A stretch of DNA of 64,000 nucleotides from Arcobacter roscoffensis (GTDB lineage: Bacteria; Campylobacterota; Campylobacteria; Campylobacterales; Arcobacteraceae). The DNA lies in the NCBI RefSeq assembly GCF_024267655.1, contig NZ_CP100595.1:496001-560000 (forward strand). Direction: 5' to 3'. Under the pieces are notes generated by a model. It was given only the letters and a program-made list of their open reading frames with translations. It did no database searches and was not told the origin of the DNA. This document shows, piece after piece, positions 16,841 through 25,150 of this stretch. Each line of letters begins with the position of its first letter. The first letter of the stretch is position 1. The position numbers were made by a program, and so were the translations under genes.

Positions 16841-16865
16841 AGATTTTCCTTCTTAATTTTTTAAG

Positions 16866-16897
16866 AGTATACATAAGATTTATAGCCTAAGTTTAGC
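16866..16897 (-). promoter_or_regulatory. Promoter P3 with GCTAWA tandem element
   Basis: On the minus strand, GCTAAACTTAGGCTATA (16897-16881) is followed by exactly 9 bp and TATACT (16871-16866). It drives the PQQ-associated binding protein and DUF302 genes. It is back to back with P4, with 11 bp between the two elements. Confidence 0.75.
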
Positions 16898-16908
16898 AAA
16901 AAACTGTT

Positions 16909-16940
16909 GCTAAACTCAGGCTATAATTATTCATTACAAT
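16909..16940 (+). promoter_or_regulatory. Promoter P4 with GCTAWA tandem element
   Basis: GCTAAACTCAGGCTATA (16909-16925) is followed by exactly 9 bp and TACAAT (16935-16940). It lies 28 bp before the ATG of the 138-residue periplasmic protein. Confidence 0.75.
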
Positions 16941-16967
16941 GTCGAAACTTAAAATTTAGGAGAAAAA

Positions 16968-17384
16968 ATGAAAAGATTTTTAACAGTTGCAATTATGTTA
17001 ATTTTAACAGCTGAGTTTGCTTTCGCAAATATAAAGGGCTTATTACATTCAAGAACAACTTTAGAGCCTATTACAATTGGTGCAGGTAAAACTTTAGCAG
17101 ATAAACCTTATAATTTAAAAGCAGGTAAATACTATAAGTTAGTATTAAAAAGTGATGGTTCAAGAGAAGTTCCTATTGTAGGTCCTGAATTTTTTAGAAA
17201 TATCTGGGTTAATCAAGTATCTATTAATGATATTGAAGTAAGACCATTAGGAATTGATAGTTTTGAGTTTGATGATGAGGGTGAGATTGAACTTACTTTT
17301 ATACCTATCAAACCGGGAACTTATACTTTAGGTCTTCCATCAGCTAAAAGCGATAGAGAAAGAGCTACTTTTATCGTAAAATAA
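16968..17384 (+). CDS. Small periplasmic protein, possibly cupredoxin-like fold
   Basis: This 138-residue protein has a signal peptide at 1-20 (FLTVAIMLILTAEFAFA). I do not recognise a named family. The body is mostly beta-strand in character, with PYNLKAGKYYKLVLKSDG and a C-terminal ELTFIPIKPGTYTLGLPS, a layout like cupredoxin domains. However, the mature protein has no Cys, no His and no Met, so the blue-copper ligands are missing. It has its own promoter (P4) with the shared cluster element and its own hairpin behind it. This suggests it is made in different amounts from its neighbours. Confidence 0.6.
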   Translation: MKRFLTVAIMLILTAEFAFANIKGLLHSRTTLEPITIGAGKTLADKPYNLKAGKYYKLVLKSDGSREVPIVGPEFFRNIWVNQVSINDIEVRPLGIDSFEFDDEGEIELTFIPIKPGTYTLGLPSAKSDRERATFIVK

Positions 17385-17397
17385 ATAATATATCTTA

Positions 17398-17426
17398 TGG
17401 TATAAAGCAGTTTTTGCTTTATACCA
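17398..17426 (+). terminator. Hairpin after the 138-residue periplasmic protein gene
   Basis: The perfect 12-bp stem TGGTATAAAGCA / TGCTTTATACCA has a short GTTTT loop and lies 13 bp after the stop codon. The T tail is weak (ATACTTCTC), so it may be a terminator or an RNA-stabilising hairpin. Confidence 0.5.
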
Positions 17427-17465
17427 ATACTTCTCTAAATTCTTTTCTTCTTGCAAAAAAACTTT

Positions 17466-17497
17466 GCTAAACTCAGGCTATAAATATGATATACAAT
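17466..17497 (+). promoter_or_regulatory. Promoter P5 with GCTAWA tandem element
   Basis: GCTAAACTCAGGCTATA (17466-17482), identical to the P4 element, is followed by exactly 9 bp and TACAAT (17492-17497). It drives the beta-propeller/ATPase/permease operon that starts at 17526. Confidence 0.75.
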
Positions 17498-17525
17498 GCT
17501 TTTATTAAATTAAGGAGAAGAGATT

Positions 17526-18485
17526 ATGAAAAGATTACTACTAGCATCTGCATTATTATCAACAAGTTTATTAGCAGATACTATTTTTGTTTCAAATGAG
17601 AAAGATAATACAATTACAGTTATAGATTCAAATACAGATAAAGTTATAAAAACTTATGAGGTTGGTCAAAGACCAAGAGGTATTTTATTAACAAATGATT
17701 ATTCAAAACTATATGTATGTGCAAGTGATGATGATACTGTTCAAGCTATGGATACAAAAACTGGAGAGATTTTATACAGTCTTCCATCAGGTGAAGACCC
17801 TGAACAGTTTGCTCTACATCCAGATGGAAAAGAACTATACATATCAAATGAAGATGACGGTATTGTAACAGTTGTAGATGTTCAAAAAAAAGATGTTGTA
17901 GCTCAAATAGAAGTTGGTATTGAGCCTGAGGGAATGGCAGTAAGTCCAGATGGATCAATAGCTATTAATACATCTGAAACATCAAACTTTTTACATTGGA
18001 TTGATACAAAAACAAAAAAGATTGTTCATAATACTTTAGTAGATCAAAGACCAAGACATATTGAGTTCACGAAAAGTGGTGATAAGATTTGGGCATCAAG
18101 TGAAATTGGTGGAACTGTAATGGTTATTGATACAAAAACAAAAGAACCTCTTTCAAAAATCTCTTTTAAAATTCCTGGAATTTTTAAAGATTTAATTCAA
18201 CCAGTAGGAATTAAACTAACAAGTGATGGTAAATATGCTTTTGTAGCTTTAGGCCCTTCAAATCACGTAGCTGTAATTGATGCAAAAACATATAAAGTAA
18301 TCAAATACTTATTAGTTGGAAGTAGAGTTTGGATGCTTGATTTTGCTAATAATGAAAAGAAACTTTATACTACAAATGGTGTAAGTGGTGATGTTTCTGT
18401 TATTGATGTAGAATCTTTAAAAGTTAAGAAAACTATTAAAGTTGGAAGATACCCTTGGGGCTTAGCAGTAATTCCAAGTAAATAA
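17526..18485 (+). CDS. PQQ-associated YVTN-type beta-propeller protein
   Basis: This 319-residue exported protein has a signal peptide at 1-17. About seven blades follow, each with the YVTN pattern (TIFVSNEKDNTITVIDSNT, LYVCASDDDTVQAMDTKTG, LYISNEDDGIVTVVDVQ and so on). It matches the beta-propeller family found in PQQ-dependent alcohol catabolism clusters. The role is unknown; it may be a periplasmic scaffold or redox partner. It is the first gene of an operon with the ATPase (2-bp gap) and permease of the Ped-type ABC system. Confidence 0.85.
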   Translation: MKRLLLASALLSTSLLADTIFVSNEKDNTITVIDSNTDKVIKTYEVGQRPRGILLTNDYSKLYVCASDDDTVQAMDTKTGEILYSLPSGEDPEQFALHPDGKELYISNEDDGIVTVVDVQKKDVVAQIEVGIEPEGMAVSPDGSIAINTSETSNFLHWIDTKTKKIVHNTLVDQRPRHIEFTKSGDKIWASSEIGGTVMVIDTKTKEPLSKISFKIPGIFKDLIQPVGIKLTSDGKYAFVALGPSNHVAVIDAKTYKVIKYLLVGSRVWMLDFANNEKKLYTTNGVSGDVSVIDVESLKVKKTIKVGRYPWGLAVIPSK

Positions 18486-18487
18486 TC

Positions 18488-19210
18488 ATGGAAAAAAATA
18501 TTCTAGAATTAAAAGATGTAGATTTTTCTTATGGAAGTAAAAAGGTATTAAATAATATATCTTTTAGTATAAAGCAGGGCAGTTTTTCTGTTCTGCTTGG
18601 ACTAAATGGAGCTGGAAAATCTACAGTATTTTCACTAGTTACAAGACTTCTAAAACTTGAAGTTGGAACTATAAATATAAATCAACATTCAATAAAAAAC
18701 TACTCAAAATCCTTAAAAGATATTGGTATTGTTTTCCAAGAACCAACTTTAGATTTAGACTTAACTGTACGACAAAATCTTTATTACTATGGCTCACTTA
18801 AGGGTTTAAATTTTAAAGATACTATTGAGTCTGTAAAAAATGAAATCCTTAGACTTGAACTTCAAGACTCACTAGATATTACTGCTAGAAAACTAAATGG
18901 TGGTCATAGAAGAAGAGTTGAAATTTTAAGAGCTTTAATAAATAAACCAAAGCTTTTACTTTTAGATGAGCCTACAGTTGGGCTTGATTTAAAAAGTAGA
19001 TTTGATATTTTAGATTATGTAAGAGACTTAGTAAAAAGAGAAAAATTAAGTGTTTTATGGATTACTCATCTTTTTGATGAAGTAAAAGAAGATGATGATA
19101 TATCTTTTATCAAAAAAGGTGAGATTATAGAGTGTGGAATTGTAAAAGATATAGTTAAAAAATATCAAAAAGATAACTTGGTTGATACCTTCAATCAAAT
19201 AGTAAGGTAA
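18488..19210 (+). CDS. ABC transporter ATP-binding protein, PQQ alcohol system
   Basis: This 240-residue ATPase fits the ABC-2-type transporters linked to PQQ alcohol dehydrogenases. It has Walker A GLNGAGKSTVFS (about 37-48), Q-loop VFQEPTLDLDLTVRQNL, signature LNGGHRRRVEILRA, Walker B LLLLDEPTVGLD and switch His in WITHLFDE. In the signature, Asn replaces Ser and His replaces Gln, which fits this subfamily. It pairs with the permease that starts 3 bp downstream. The family of the permease suggests export, while the presence of a binding protein suggests import, so direction is open. Confidence 0.9.
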   Translation: MEKNILELKDVDFSYGSKKVLNNISFSIKQGSFSVLLGLNGAGKSTVFSLVTRLLKLEVGTININQHSIKNYSKSLKDIGIVFQEPTLDLDLTVRQNLYYYGSLKGLNFKDTIESVKNEILRLELQDSLDITARKLNGGHRRRVEILRALINKPKLLLLDEPTVGLDLKSRFDILDYVRDLVKREKLSVLWITHLFDEVKEDDDISFIKKGEIIECGIVKDIVKKYQKDNLVDTFNQIVR

Positions 19211-19213
19211 AAG

Positions 19214-19996
19214 ATGAATATTTATATAAATTGTATGAAAGGAATTATCTATAAAGAGTTAATTCGATTTGTAAAGCAAAAAAGTAGATTTTTTTCAGCA
19301 TTAGTGCGACCTTTATTATGGCTATTTATCTTTTCTGTGGGATTTAAAACTGCCTTAGGTTTAGCAATTGCTCCACCTTATGAAACATATATTACTTATG
19401 AAACATATATAGTTCCTGGACTTGTTGGTATGGTTTTACTTTTTAATGGTATGCAAAGTAGCCTTACAATGATATTTGATAGAGAAATGGGAAGTATGAA
19501 GATTTTATTATCATCATATATAAATAGAAACTATTTGCTTTTTTGTAAGATGTTTGCAACAGCAATTGTATCAACAATACAAGCTATAACATTTTTACTT
19601 ATTGCAAAAGTCTATGGAGTTGATATATCTTTTTTAGCTATTTTGGCAACTATTCCAATTATTATAATCTCATCAATAATCTTAAATGCTTTTGCTTTAT
19701 TTATTTCATCAGTAATTAAACAATTAGAGAATTTTGCTACTGTTATGAACTTTGTAATTTTTCCGATGTTCTTTTTAAGTAGTGCCTTATATCCTTTATG
19801 GAAAATAAAAGATTCCTCACTTATTTTATTTAACATATCATCTTATAATCCATTTACTTACATAGTTGAATCAATAAGATTTAGTTTGTATCTAAAAATA
19901 GACACAAACTCCTTAGTAATTGTATTGATTTCTTTAGTTGTTACCCTACTAATGGCCTTTATAGGTTTTAAATCAAAAAAAGTAAATAATAGCTAA
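19214..19996 (+). CDS. ABC-2 type permease, PQQ alcohol system (PedC-like)
   Basis: This 260-residue inner-membrane protein has about six hydrophobic segments. It has the ABC-2 pattern: an N-terminal amphipathic stretch with KELIRFVKQKSRFFSALVRPL, then FSVGFKTALG, VPGLVGMVLLFNGMQSS and FPMFFLSSALYPLW. This is the layout of PedC, the permease of the Pseudomonas ped cluster. It completes the ABC system with the ATPase upstream. Its stop is followed 80 bp later by the alcohol dehydrogenase gene, with promoter P6 just before the dehydrogenase. Confidence 0.85.
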   Translation: MNIYINCMKGIIYKELIRFVKQKSRFFSALVRPLLWLFIFSVGFKTALGLAIAPPYETYITYETYIVPGLVGMVLLFNGMQSSLTMIFDREMGSMKILLSSYINRNYLLFCKMFATAIVSTIQAITFLLIAKVYGVDISFLAILATIPIIIISSIILNAFALFISSVIKQLENFATVMNFVIFPMFFLSSALYPLWKIKDSSLILFNISSYNPFTYIVESIRFSLYLKIDTNSLVIVLISLVVTLLMAFIGFKSKKVNNS

Positions 19997-20023
19997 ACTG
20001 AGGCTATATTTCTTATGTATACT
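19992..20023 (+). promoter_or_regulatory. Promoter P6 with GCTAWA tandem element (alcohol dehydrogenase)
   Basis: GCTAAACTGAGGCTATA (19992-20008) is followed by exactly 9 bp and TATACT (20018-20023). It overlaps the end of the permease gene by 5 bp and precedes the dehydrogenase ATG by 52 bp. Since no further element precedes pqqA, it probably drives the dehydrogenase and pqqA-E together. Confidence 0.75.
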
Positions 20024-20075
20024 TCTTTTCAGACAAATTTTTCAGGTTTGTTATCAAAATTAAGAAGGAGAGAAG

Positions 20076-21866
20076 ATGAATAAGAATAGATTGCTAACTA
20101 GTGCAGTTGCCGTTACACTAGCTGCACTAATTAGTGGATGTGCTATGTCTAACAACACGGGAAATAATAGCATAACAAAAGTTACAAAACCATCATTTGC
20201 ACCAGTTACATATGATGAAATCGTAAATGATGCAAAAACACCTGGTGATGTAGTTAGTTATGGTTTAGGGCCAAAAGGTCAAAGATACTCAACATTAACT
20301 CAAATCAATAAAGATACTATTAAAGATTTAGTTCCTGTATGGAACTTTAGTTTTGGTGGGGAAAAACAAAGAGGACAAGAGTCTCAACCTGTAGTTAAAG
20401 ATGGAGTTATGTATGTAACTGCTTCTTACTCTAGACTTTTTGCTATTGATGTTTTAACTGGTGAAGAGTTATGGCAATATGATGCAAGACTTCCTGATGC
20501 AATTTTACCTTGTTGTGATGTAATTAACAGAGGTGCTGCATTATATGGTGATTTAGTTATTTTTGGAACACTTGATGCAAAACTAGTTGCTCTTGATAGA
20601 AAGACTGGTAAAGTTAAATGGAAAAAAAGAATTGCTAAGTATAAAGATGGATACTCATTTACAGCTGCTCCACTTATTGTAAAAGATATGTTAATCACTG
20701 GTGTATCTGGTGGTGAATTTGGTGTTGTTGGTAAAGTAGAGGCTAGAAACCCAAATACAGGTAAACTTTTATGGACTAGACCAATGGTTGAAGGACATAT
20801 GGGATACTTAAATGGTAAAGAAAATGGTATTACTGGTACTTTAAATGCTACTTGGGAAGGTGATACTTGGAAACATGGTGGTGGTGCTCCATGGAATGGT
20901 GTAACTTACGATCCTGAAACAGACTTAATTTATGTTCCAACTGGAAACCCTGCACCTTGGAATTCTCACTTAAGAAAAGGTGATAATTTATACACTGCTT
21001 CAAGAGTTGCTGTAAATCCTGATACTGGTAAAGTTGTATGGCATTACCAAACTACTCCTAATGATGGATGGGATTATGATGGTATGGCAGAATTTATACC
21101 ATTTGATTACAAAGATGAAAATGGAAATGTTGTAAAAGCAGGTGCTACTGCTGATAAAAATGGATTCTTCTATGTTTTAGATAGAGTTAATGGTAAATAT
21201 ATCAGATCTACTCCTTTTGTTGATAAAATTACATGGGCTAAAGGAATTGATGAAAACGGTAGACCAATTGTAAATGAAGATAACAGACCTGGAGCTCCTG
21301 TAAATGGGAAAAAAGGTAAATCTGTATTCTCAGTACCTTCATTCTTAGGTGGTAAAAACTGGAATCCAATGGCATACTCGCAAAAAACTGGATTATTTTA
21401 TGTTCCTGCAAATGAGTGGGGAATGGATATTTGGAATCAACCTGTTTCTTATAAAAAAGGTGCAGCATACTTAGGTGCTGGATTTACAATTAAACCTATT
21501 TATGAAGATCACATTGGTGCTATCAAAGCTGTTGATCCTGTAACTGGAAAAATTAAGTGGATTTATAAAAACAAAGCACCATTATGGGGTGGAGTTTTAA
21601 CTACTGCTGGTGGTTTAGTAATTACAGGTAATCCAGAAGGTAAACTTTTAGCATTAGATGATGAGACTGGTAAAGAGTTATATTCATTTAATGTTGGATC
21701 TGGAATCGTTTCTTCTCCTATTACTTGGGAGCAAAATGGTGAGCAATATATAGCTGTAGTATCTGGTTGGGGTGGAGCCGTTCCTTTATGGGGTGGTGAA
21801 GTTGCAAAAGCTGTTAAGCTTTTAAACCAAGGTGGTTCAGTTCACGTGTTTAAATTACATAAGTAG
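20076..21866 (+). CDS. PQQ-dependent alcohol dehydrogenase, lanthanide-type active site, predicted lipoprotein
   Basis: This 596-residue quinoprotein oxidises primary alcohols in the periplasm. It has the eight-bladed propeller of the methanol/ethanol dehydrogenase family, with adjacent Cys146-Cys147 (the disulphide over PQQ), metal ligands Glu214 and Asn291 (TGNPAPWN), and catalytic Asp333. Asp335 (WDYDG) sits two residues after Asp333. Lanthanide-dependent XoxF/PedH enzymes have this extra Asp, while calcium enzymes have Ala or Ser. The N terminus ends in the lipobox LISG-Cys22, so it should be a lipid-anchored protein, which is unusual for this family. No haem motif is present, so it is type I. 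It is followed by pqqA. Confidence 0.93.
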   Translation: MNKNRLLTSAVAVTLAALISGCAMSNNTGNNSITKVTKPSFAPVTYDEIVNDAKTPGDVVSYGLGPKGQRYSTLTQINKDTIKDLVPVWNFSFGGEKQRGQESQPVVKDGVMYVTASYSRLFAIDVLTGEELWQYDARLPDAILPCCDVINRGAALYGDLVIFGTLDAKLVALDRKTGKVKWKKRIAKYKDGYSFTAAPLIVKDMLITGVSGGEFGVVGKVEARNPNTGKLLWTRPMVEGHMGYLNGKENGITGTLNATWEGDTWKHGGGAPWNGVTYDPETDLIYVPTGNPAPWNSHLRKGDNLYTASRVAVNPDTGKVVWHYQTTPNDGWDYDGMAEFIPFDYKDENGNVVKAGATADKNGFFYVLDRVNGKYIRSTPFVDKITWAKGIDENGRPIVNEDNRPGAPVNGKKGKSVFSVPSFLGGKNWNPMAYSQKTGLFYVPANEWGMDIWNQPVSYKKGAAYLGAGFTIKPIYEDHIGAIKAVDPVTGKIKWIYKNKAPLWGGVLTTAGGLVITGNPEGKLLALDDETGKELYSFNVGSGIVSSPITWEQNGEQYIAVVSGWGGAVPLWGGEVAKAVKLLNQGGSVHVFKLHK

Positions 21867-21902
21867 TTTGAACACAAAAATCTTACAAAGGAGGTAATTG
21901 TT

Positions 21903-21977
21903 ATGAAATGGGAAACACCTATGTTTGTAGATAATAGATTTGGTTTTGAAGTAACAATGTATATTTGTAACGAGTAG
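21903..21977 (+). CDS. pqqA: PQQ precursor peptide PqqA
   Basis: This 24-residue peptide, MKWETPMFVDNRFGFEVTMY plus ICNE, is the precursor whose Glu and Tyr side chains become PQQ. Glu16 and Tyr20 are at the required E-x-x-x-Y spacing. An unusually strong ribosome-binding site (AAAGGAGGT) precedes the ATG. It lies 36 bp after the dehydrogenase gene and before a terminator-like hairpin, an arrangement that yields more pqqA message than pqqB-E message. Confidence 0.95.
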   Translation: MKWETPMFVDNRFGFEVTMYICNE

Positions 21978-21992
21978 AACCTAAGTTTGAGT

Positions 21993-22020
21993 AAACTAGC
22001 TTTTAGCTAGTTTGCTCTTT
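21993..22020 (+). terminator. Hairpin between pqqA and pqqB
   Basis: The stem AAACTAGC / GCTAGTTT with a TTTTA loop is followed by GCTCTTTTTAT. It lies 15 bp after the pqqA stop codon. It is likely a partial terminator that lowers pqqB-E transcription relative to pqqA. Confidence 0.6.
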
Positions 22021-22059
22021 TTATAATTAAGTCTAGACTAGACTTAATTATAAAAAGAG
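22015..22059. repeat. Perfect 45-bp palindrome between pqqA and pqqB
   Basis: Two 22-bp arms, CTCTTTTTATAATTAAGT + CTAG and its exact reverse complement, are separated by one A at 22037. All 22 positions pair. It starts inside the T tail of the pqqA terminator and ends 14 bp before pqqB. It could be an RNA hairpin that protects or blocks the pqqB-E message, a second terminator, or a protein-binding palindrome. The inner TCTAGACTAGA part is the most GC-containing. Confidence 0.85.
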
Positions 22060-22073
22060 TTAAGGGTACAATT

Positions 22074-22991
22074 ATGAGAATAGAAGTTTTAGGATCAGGA
22101 GCAGGTGGAGGACTTCCTCAGTTTAACTGTAACTGCGATAACTGTAAGGGTTATAGAGAAGGTAAAGAAACTATCAAAAGAAGAACACAAAGTTCTATTA
22201 CTATAAGTGAAGATGGTGAAAACTGGGTTTTATTTAACACTTCACCAGATATTTTAGAGCAAATTCATAATTCCCCTTTTTTGCATCCAACTAAAAAAAG
22301 AGAAACAAAAATAAAAGCTATTGTTTTCAATGATGCACAAATTGACCATACAACAGGTCTACTTATGTTAAGAGAGGGATGTCCTCATCAAATTTACTGT
22401 ACAAAAGAGGTAAATGAAGAGCTAAATACATCATTTCCTATTATGAAGATGCTAAAACATTGGGATGGTGGTGGAACTGCTTGGCATGAGATTTTACCAG
22501 ATTCAACTACAAAATTTGAAATTCCTGTAATGCCTAGTTATGAATTTTACGCACATGCTTTAATCTCAAATGCACCTCCATATTCAGCCCATAGAGATCA
22601 ACCTAGAAAAGGTGACAATATAGGAATTACAGTTGTAAATAAAAATACTGGAAAAAGACTATTTTATTTACCAGGACTTGGTGTTATGGAAGACCATGTT
22701 TTTGAAGAAATGAAAAATGCAGATGTTCTTTTAATTGAAGGAACATTATGGACAAATGATGAAATGATAAAAGGAAATTTCTCAAATAAACTAGGAACTG
22801 ATATGGGACATATTCCATTAAGTGGGGAACAAGGACTTATTAAAGTTTTAGATAGCTTGGAAAAACCAAGAAAAATACTAATTCATATCAATAATACAAA
22901 TCCTATTTTAGATGAGAGTAATGATGAGTATAAAGAGCTTATTTCACATGGAATTGAAGTTTCTTATGATGGTATGAGTATAGAAATATAA
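22074..22991 (+). CDS. pqqB: PQQ biosynthesis protein PqqB
   Basis: This 305-residue metallo-beta-lactamase-fold protein hydroxylates a tyrosine-derived intermediate in PQQ biosynthesis. The N terminus has the PqqB signature [18 protein letters not shown] with the Cys-rich NCNCDNCKG segment that binds zinc. [17 protein letters not shown] is the variant metal-ligand region, and [11 protein letters not shown] lies near the C terminus. The start codon lies 14 bp after the 45-bp palindrome, with AAGGG upstream. It is followed by pqqC after 16 bp. Confidence 0.95.
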   Translation: MRIEVLGSGAGGGLPQFNCNCDNCKGYREGKETIKRRTQSSITISEDGENWVLFNTSPDILEQIHNSPFLHPTKKRETKIKAIVFNDAQIDHTTGLLMLREGCPHQIYCTKEVNEELNTSFPIMKMLKHWDGGGTAWHEILPDSTTKFEIPVMPSYEFYAHALISNAPPYSAHRDQPRKGDNIGITVVNKNTGKRLFYLPGLGVMEDHVFEEMKNADVLLIEGTLWTNDEMIKGNFSNKLGTDMGHIPLSGEQGLIKVLDSLEKPRKILIHINNTNPILDESNDEYKELISHGIEVSYDGMSIEI

Positions 22992-23007
22992 TAAAGGAGA
23001 GAATATT

Positions 23008-23766
23008 ATGACTAAAAAAATTGACCAACTACTTTCAAAAGATGAGTTTGAAAAAAAATTAAGAGCTATGGGTAGAATGTACCATATTCATCATCCCTTT
23101 CATATTAGAATGTATAAAGGTGAATGTACAAAAGAAGAGATTCAAGGATGGGTAGCAAATAGATTTTATTATCAAACAGCTATTCCTATTAAAGATGCTG
23201 CAATCATGTCAAATAATCCTCCTTTGGAAGATAGAAGAAAGTGGATAGATAGAATTATTGACCATGATAGTGTTGGTGGAGGAATTGAAGCTTGGCTTGA
23301 ATTAGGTGAAGCAGTTGGATTAAATAAAGAGGATTTAATCTCTCATAAATATGTTTTACCATCTGTTAAGTTTGCAGTTGAAGCATATATAAATTTTGCG
23401 AAACAAAGACCTTGGAAAGAGGCTGCTATGTCATCTTTAACTGAAATGTTTGCTCCTGAAATTCACCAACAAAGACTTAATACTTGGCCTGATAATTATC
23501 CTTGGATTGAACCAAAAGGTTTAAGATATTTCCAAAAAAGATTAAGTGAAGCAAGAAGAGATGTTCAACATGGATTATCATTAACTTTAGAAGAGTTTAA
23601 TACAGTTGAACTTCAAGACAAAGCTTGTGAAATATTACAATTTAAATTAGATATTTTATGGACAATGTGTGATGCTTTATATTTAGCATACGAATTAAAA
23701 CAACCTCCATACTTTAATATTGAAGGGGTAGAAGATGAACAAAGAAAAATTAATTGTAGTGAATAA
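23008..23766 (+). CDS. pqqC: Pyrroloquinoline-quinone synthase PqqC
   Basis: This 252-residue oxidase catalyses the last step of PQQ formation, an eight-electron oxidation and ring closure that needs no metal or cofactor. It shows the family signatures [33 protein letters not shown] and ITDHDG-like [17 protein letters not shown], and [15 protein letters not shown]. The length matches the family. AAAGGAGAG precedes the ATG. Its last 32 bp overlap the start of pqqD. Confidence 0.96.
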   Translation: MTKKIDQLLSKDEFEKKLRAMGRMYHIHHPFHIRMYKGECTKEEIQGWVANRFYYQTAIPIKDAAIMSNNPPLEDRRKWIDRIIDHDSVGGGIEAWLELGEAVGLNKEDLISHKYVLPSVKFAVEAYINFAKQRPWKEAAMSSLTEMFAPEIHQQRLNTWPDNYPWIEPKGLRYFQKRLSEARRDVQHGLSLTLEEFNTVELQDKACEILQFKLDILWTMCDALYLAYELKQPPYFNIEGVEDEQRKINCSE

Positions 23767-24004
23767 TCACTTTCAATTACAGTTTGAAAAAGCACAAGAC
23801 TGTTTTGTATTATTATATCCTGAGGGTATGGTTCAATTAAATCAAAGTGCTGGTGAAATAATGAACCAATGTGATGGAACAAAAAGTTTTAATCAAATAG
23901 TAGAAACTTTAGAAAAAAAGTTTGAAATGTCTGGATTAGAAAAAGATATAGAAGCCTTTTTTAATGAAGCATTTGAAAGAAAGTGGGTGCAATATGTCGA
24001 TTAA
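23735..24004 (+). CDS. pqqD: PqqA-binding chaperone PqqD
   Basis: This 89-residue winged-helix RiPP recognition protein holds the PqqA peptide for PqqE. It has the family pattern: [25 protein letters not shown] in the centre and a C-terminal helix. The start at 23735 lies inside pqqC with GGGG about 8 bp upstream, giving a 32-bp overlap. The end overlaps pqqE by 11 bp. These tight overlaps imply coupled translation of pqqC, D and E. Confidence 0.93.
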   Translation: MNKEKLIVVNNHFQLQFEKAQDCFVLLYPEGMVQLNQSAGEIMNQCDGTKSFNQIVETLEKKFEMSGLEKDIEAFFNEAFERKWVQYVD

Positions 24005-25121
24005 TAATAATGAGAGATTAGATATAAAACCACCTCTTTGGGTACTTTTAGAGTTAACTCATAAGTGTCCTTTGGAATGTTCATACTGTTACAATCAACT
24101 TGATTTTGTAAACACAAAAGATGCTATGAGCAAAGATGATTGGTTTAGAGTGATGGATGAATCAAGAGAGCTTGGAGCTGTTCAACTTGGTATTTCAGGT
24201 GGAGAGCCTTTACTAAATAAAGATATAGTTGATATTGTTCAAAGAGCAAATGATTTGAAATTTTATACTAATCTTATTACATCAGGAGTTGGTGCTCCAA
24301 AAGGAATAGTAAAAAAACTAAAAGATGCAGGTCTTAAAACTGTTCAGTTAGGTATTCAATCACATGATGAAAATACTATGACTTTAATTACAAACAACAA
24401 AAATTCATATAAAGAAAAAATGGTTTTTGCTAAAGAAGTAAAAGATGCAGGACTTCAACTAATTGTAAATACTTGTATTACAAGACAAAATATTCATCAA
24501 GTAGGTGATATTATTGAGTTTGCTCAAAGTTTAGATGCCGATTATTTAGAAATTGCTAATATTCAATACTATGGATGGGCATTAAAAAATATAAATGCAC
24601 TACTTCCTTCTCAAGAACAATTAAATGAAGCAAAAGCTAAAGTAAATGAGTATAGACAAAAAGATGATGCAATGAAAGTATTTTTAGTTGTACCTGATTA
24701 TTTTGCCGAAAGACCAAAAGCTTGTATGAATGGATGGGGTAGTACTTTTTTAACTATAAACCCTGATGGTGTCGCACTTCCTTGTAATACAGCAAATACT
24801 TTACCTTTGGATTTTCCAAATGTTAAAGAAAACTCTATAAAAGAAGTTTGGTATGACTCAAAAGCCTTTAATTATTTTAGAGGTGATAGCTGGATGAAAG
24901 AACCATGTCGTACTTGTGATGAAAGAGACAAAGACTTTGGCGGTTGTAGATGCCAAGCCTTTGCCCTAACAGGAGAGATGAATGCTGCTGATCCTGTGTG
25001 TTCAAAGTCACCTGATCATGCAGTTGTTACGCAAAAAATCCAAGATAGTATAACTTATAGTGATCAAAAGATTTTTTACAGAAATAGAAAAAATTCTATT
25101 TCATTTTCTGAAGTTAGATAG
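23994..25121 (+). CDS. pqqE: Radical SAM PqqA cross-linking enzyme PqqE
   Basis: This 375-residue radical SAM enzyme joins Glu and Tyr of PqqA, the first step of PQQ synthesis. The iron-sulphur motif is Cys25-x3-Cys29-x2-Cys32 (CPLECSYC), followed by GISGGEPLL. The C-terminal SPASM region has ALPCNTA, CRTCDERDKDFGGCRCQAF and DPVCSKSPDH, which should hold the auxiliary clusters. An in-frame upstream ATG at 23964 lies well inside pqqD. The ATG at 23994 has GTGGG upstream and gives the usual length. A terminator overlaps its stop. Confidence 0.96.
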   Translation: MSINNNERLDIKPPLWVLLELTHKCPLECSYCYNQLDFVNTKDAMSKDDWFRVMDESRELGAVQLGISGGEPLLNKDIVDIVQRANDLKFYTNLITSGVGAPKGIVKKLKDAGLKTVQLGIQSHDENTMTLITNNKNSYKEKMVFAKEVKDAGLQLIVNTCITRQNIHQVGDIIEFAQSLDADYLEIANIQYYGWALKNINALLPSQEQLNEAKAKVNEYRQKDDAMKVFLVVPDYFAERPKACMNGWGSTFLTINPDGVALPCNTANTLPLDFPNVKENSIKEVWYDSKAFNYFRGDSWMKEPCRTCDERDKDFGGCRCQAFALTGEMNAADPVCSKSPDHAVVTQKIQDSITYSDQKIFYRNRKNSISFSEVR

Positions 25122-25150
25122 GAATAAACCTATCTTCTTCTTTTTTTTCT
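25116..25150 (+). terminator. Intrinsic terminator after pqqE
   Basis: The stem AGATAGG / CCTATCT with a six-base AATAAA loop is followed by TCTTC and eight T residues. The pqqE stop codon is inside the left arm. It ends the alcohol dehydrogenase-pqq transcription unit. Confidence 0.7.

Noticed and set aside
20426-20698. Minus-strand ORF within the alcohol dehydrogenase gene
   Set aside because: It is entirely antisense to a highly conserved enzyme and has no signal of its own.
22015-22059. 45-bp palindrome as a scar or end of a mobile element
   Set aside because: There is no transposase, no flanking target duplication, and it sits within a normal pqqA-pqqB spacing.
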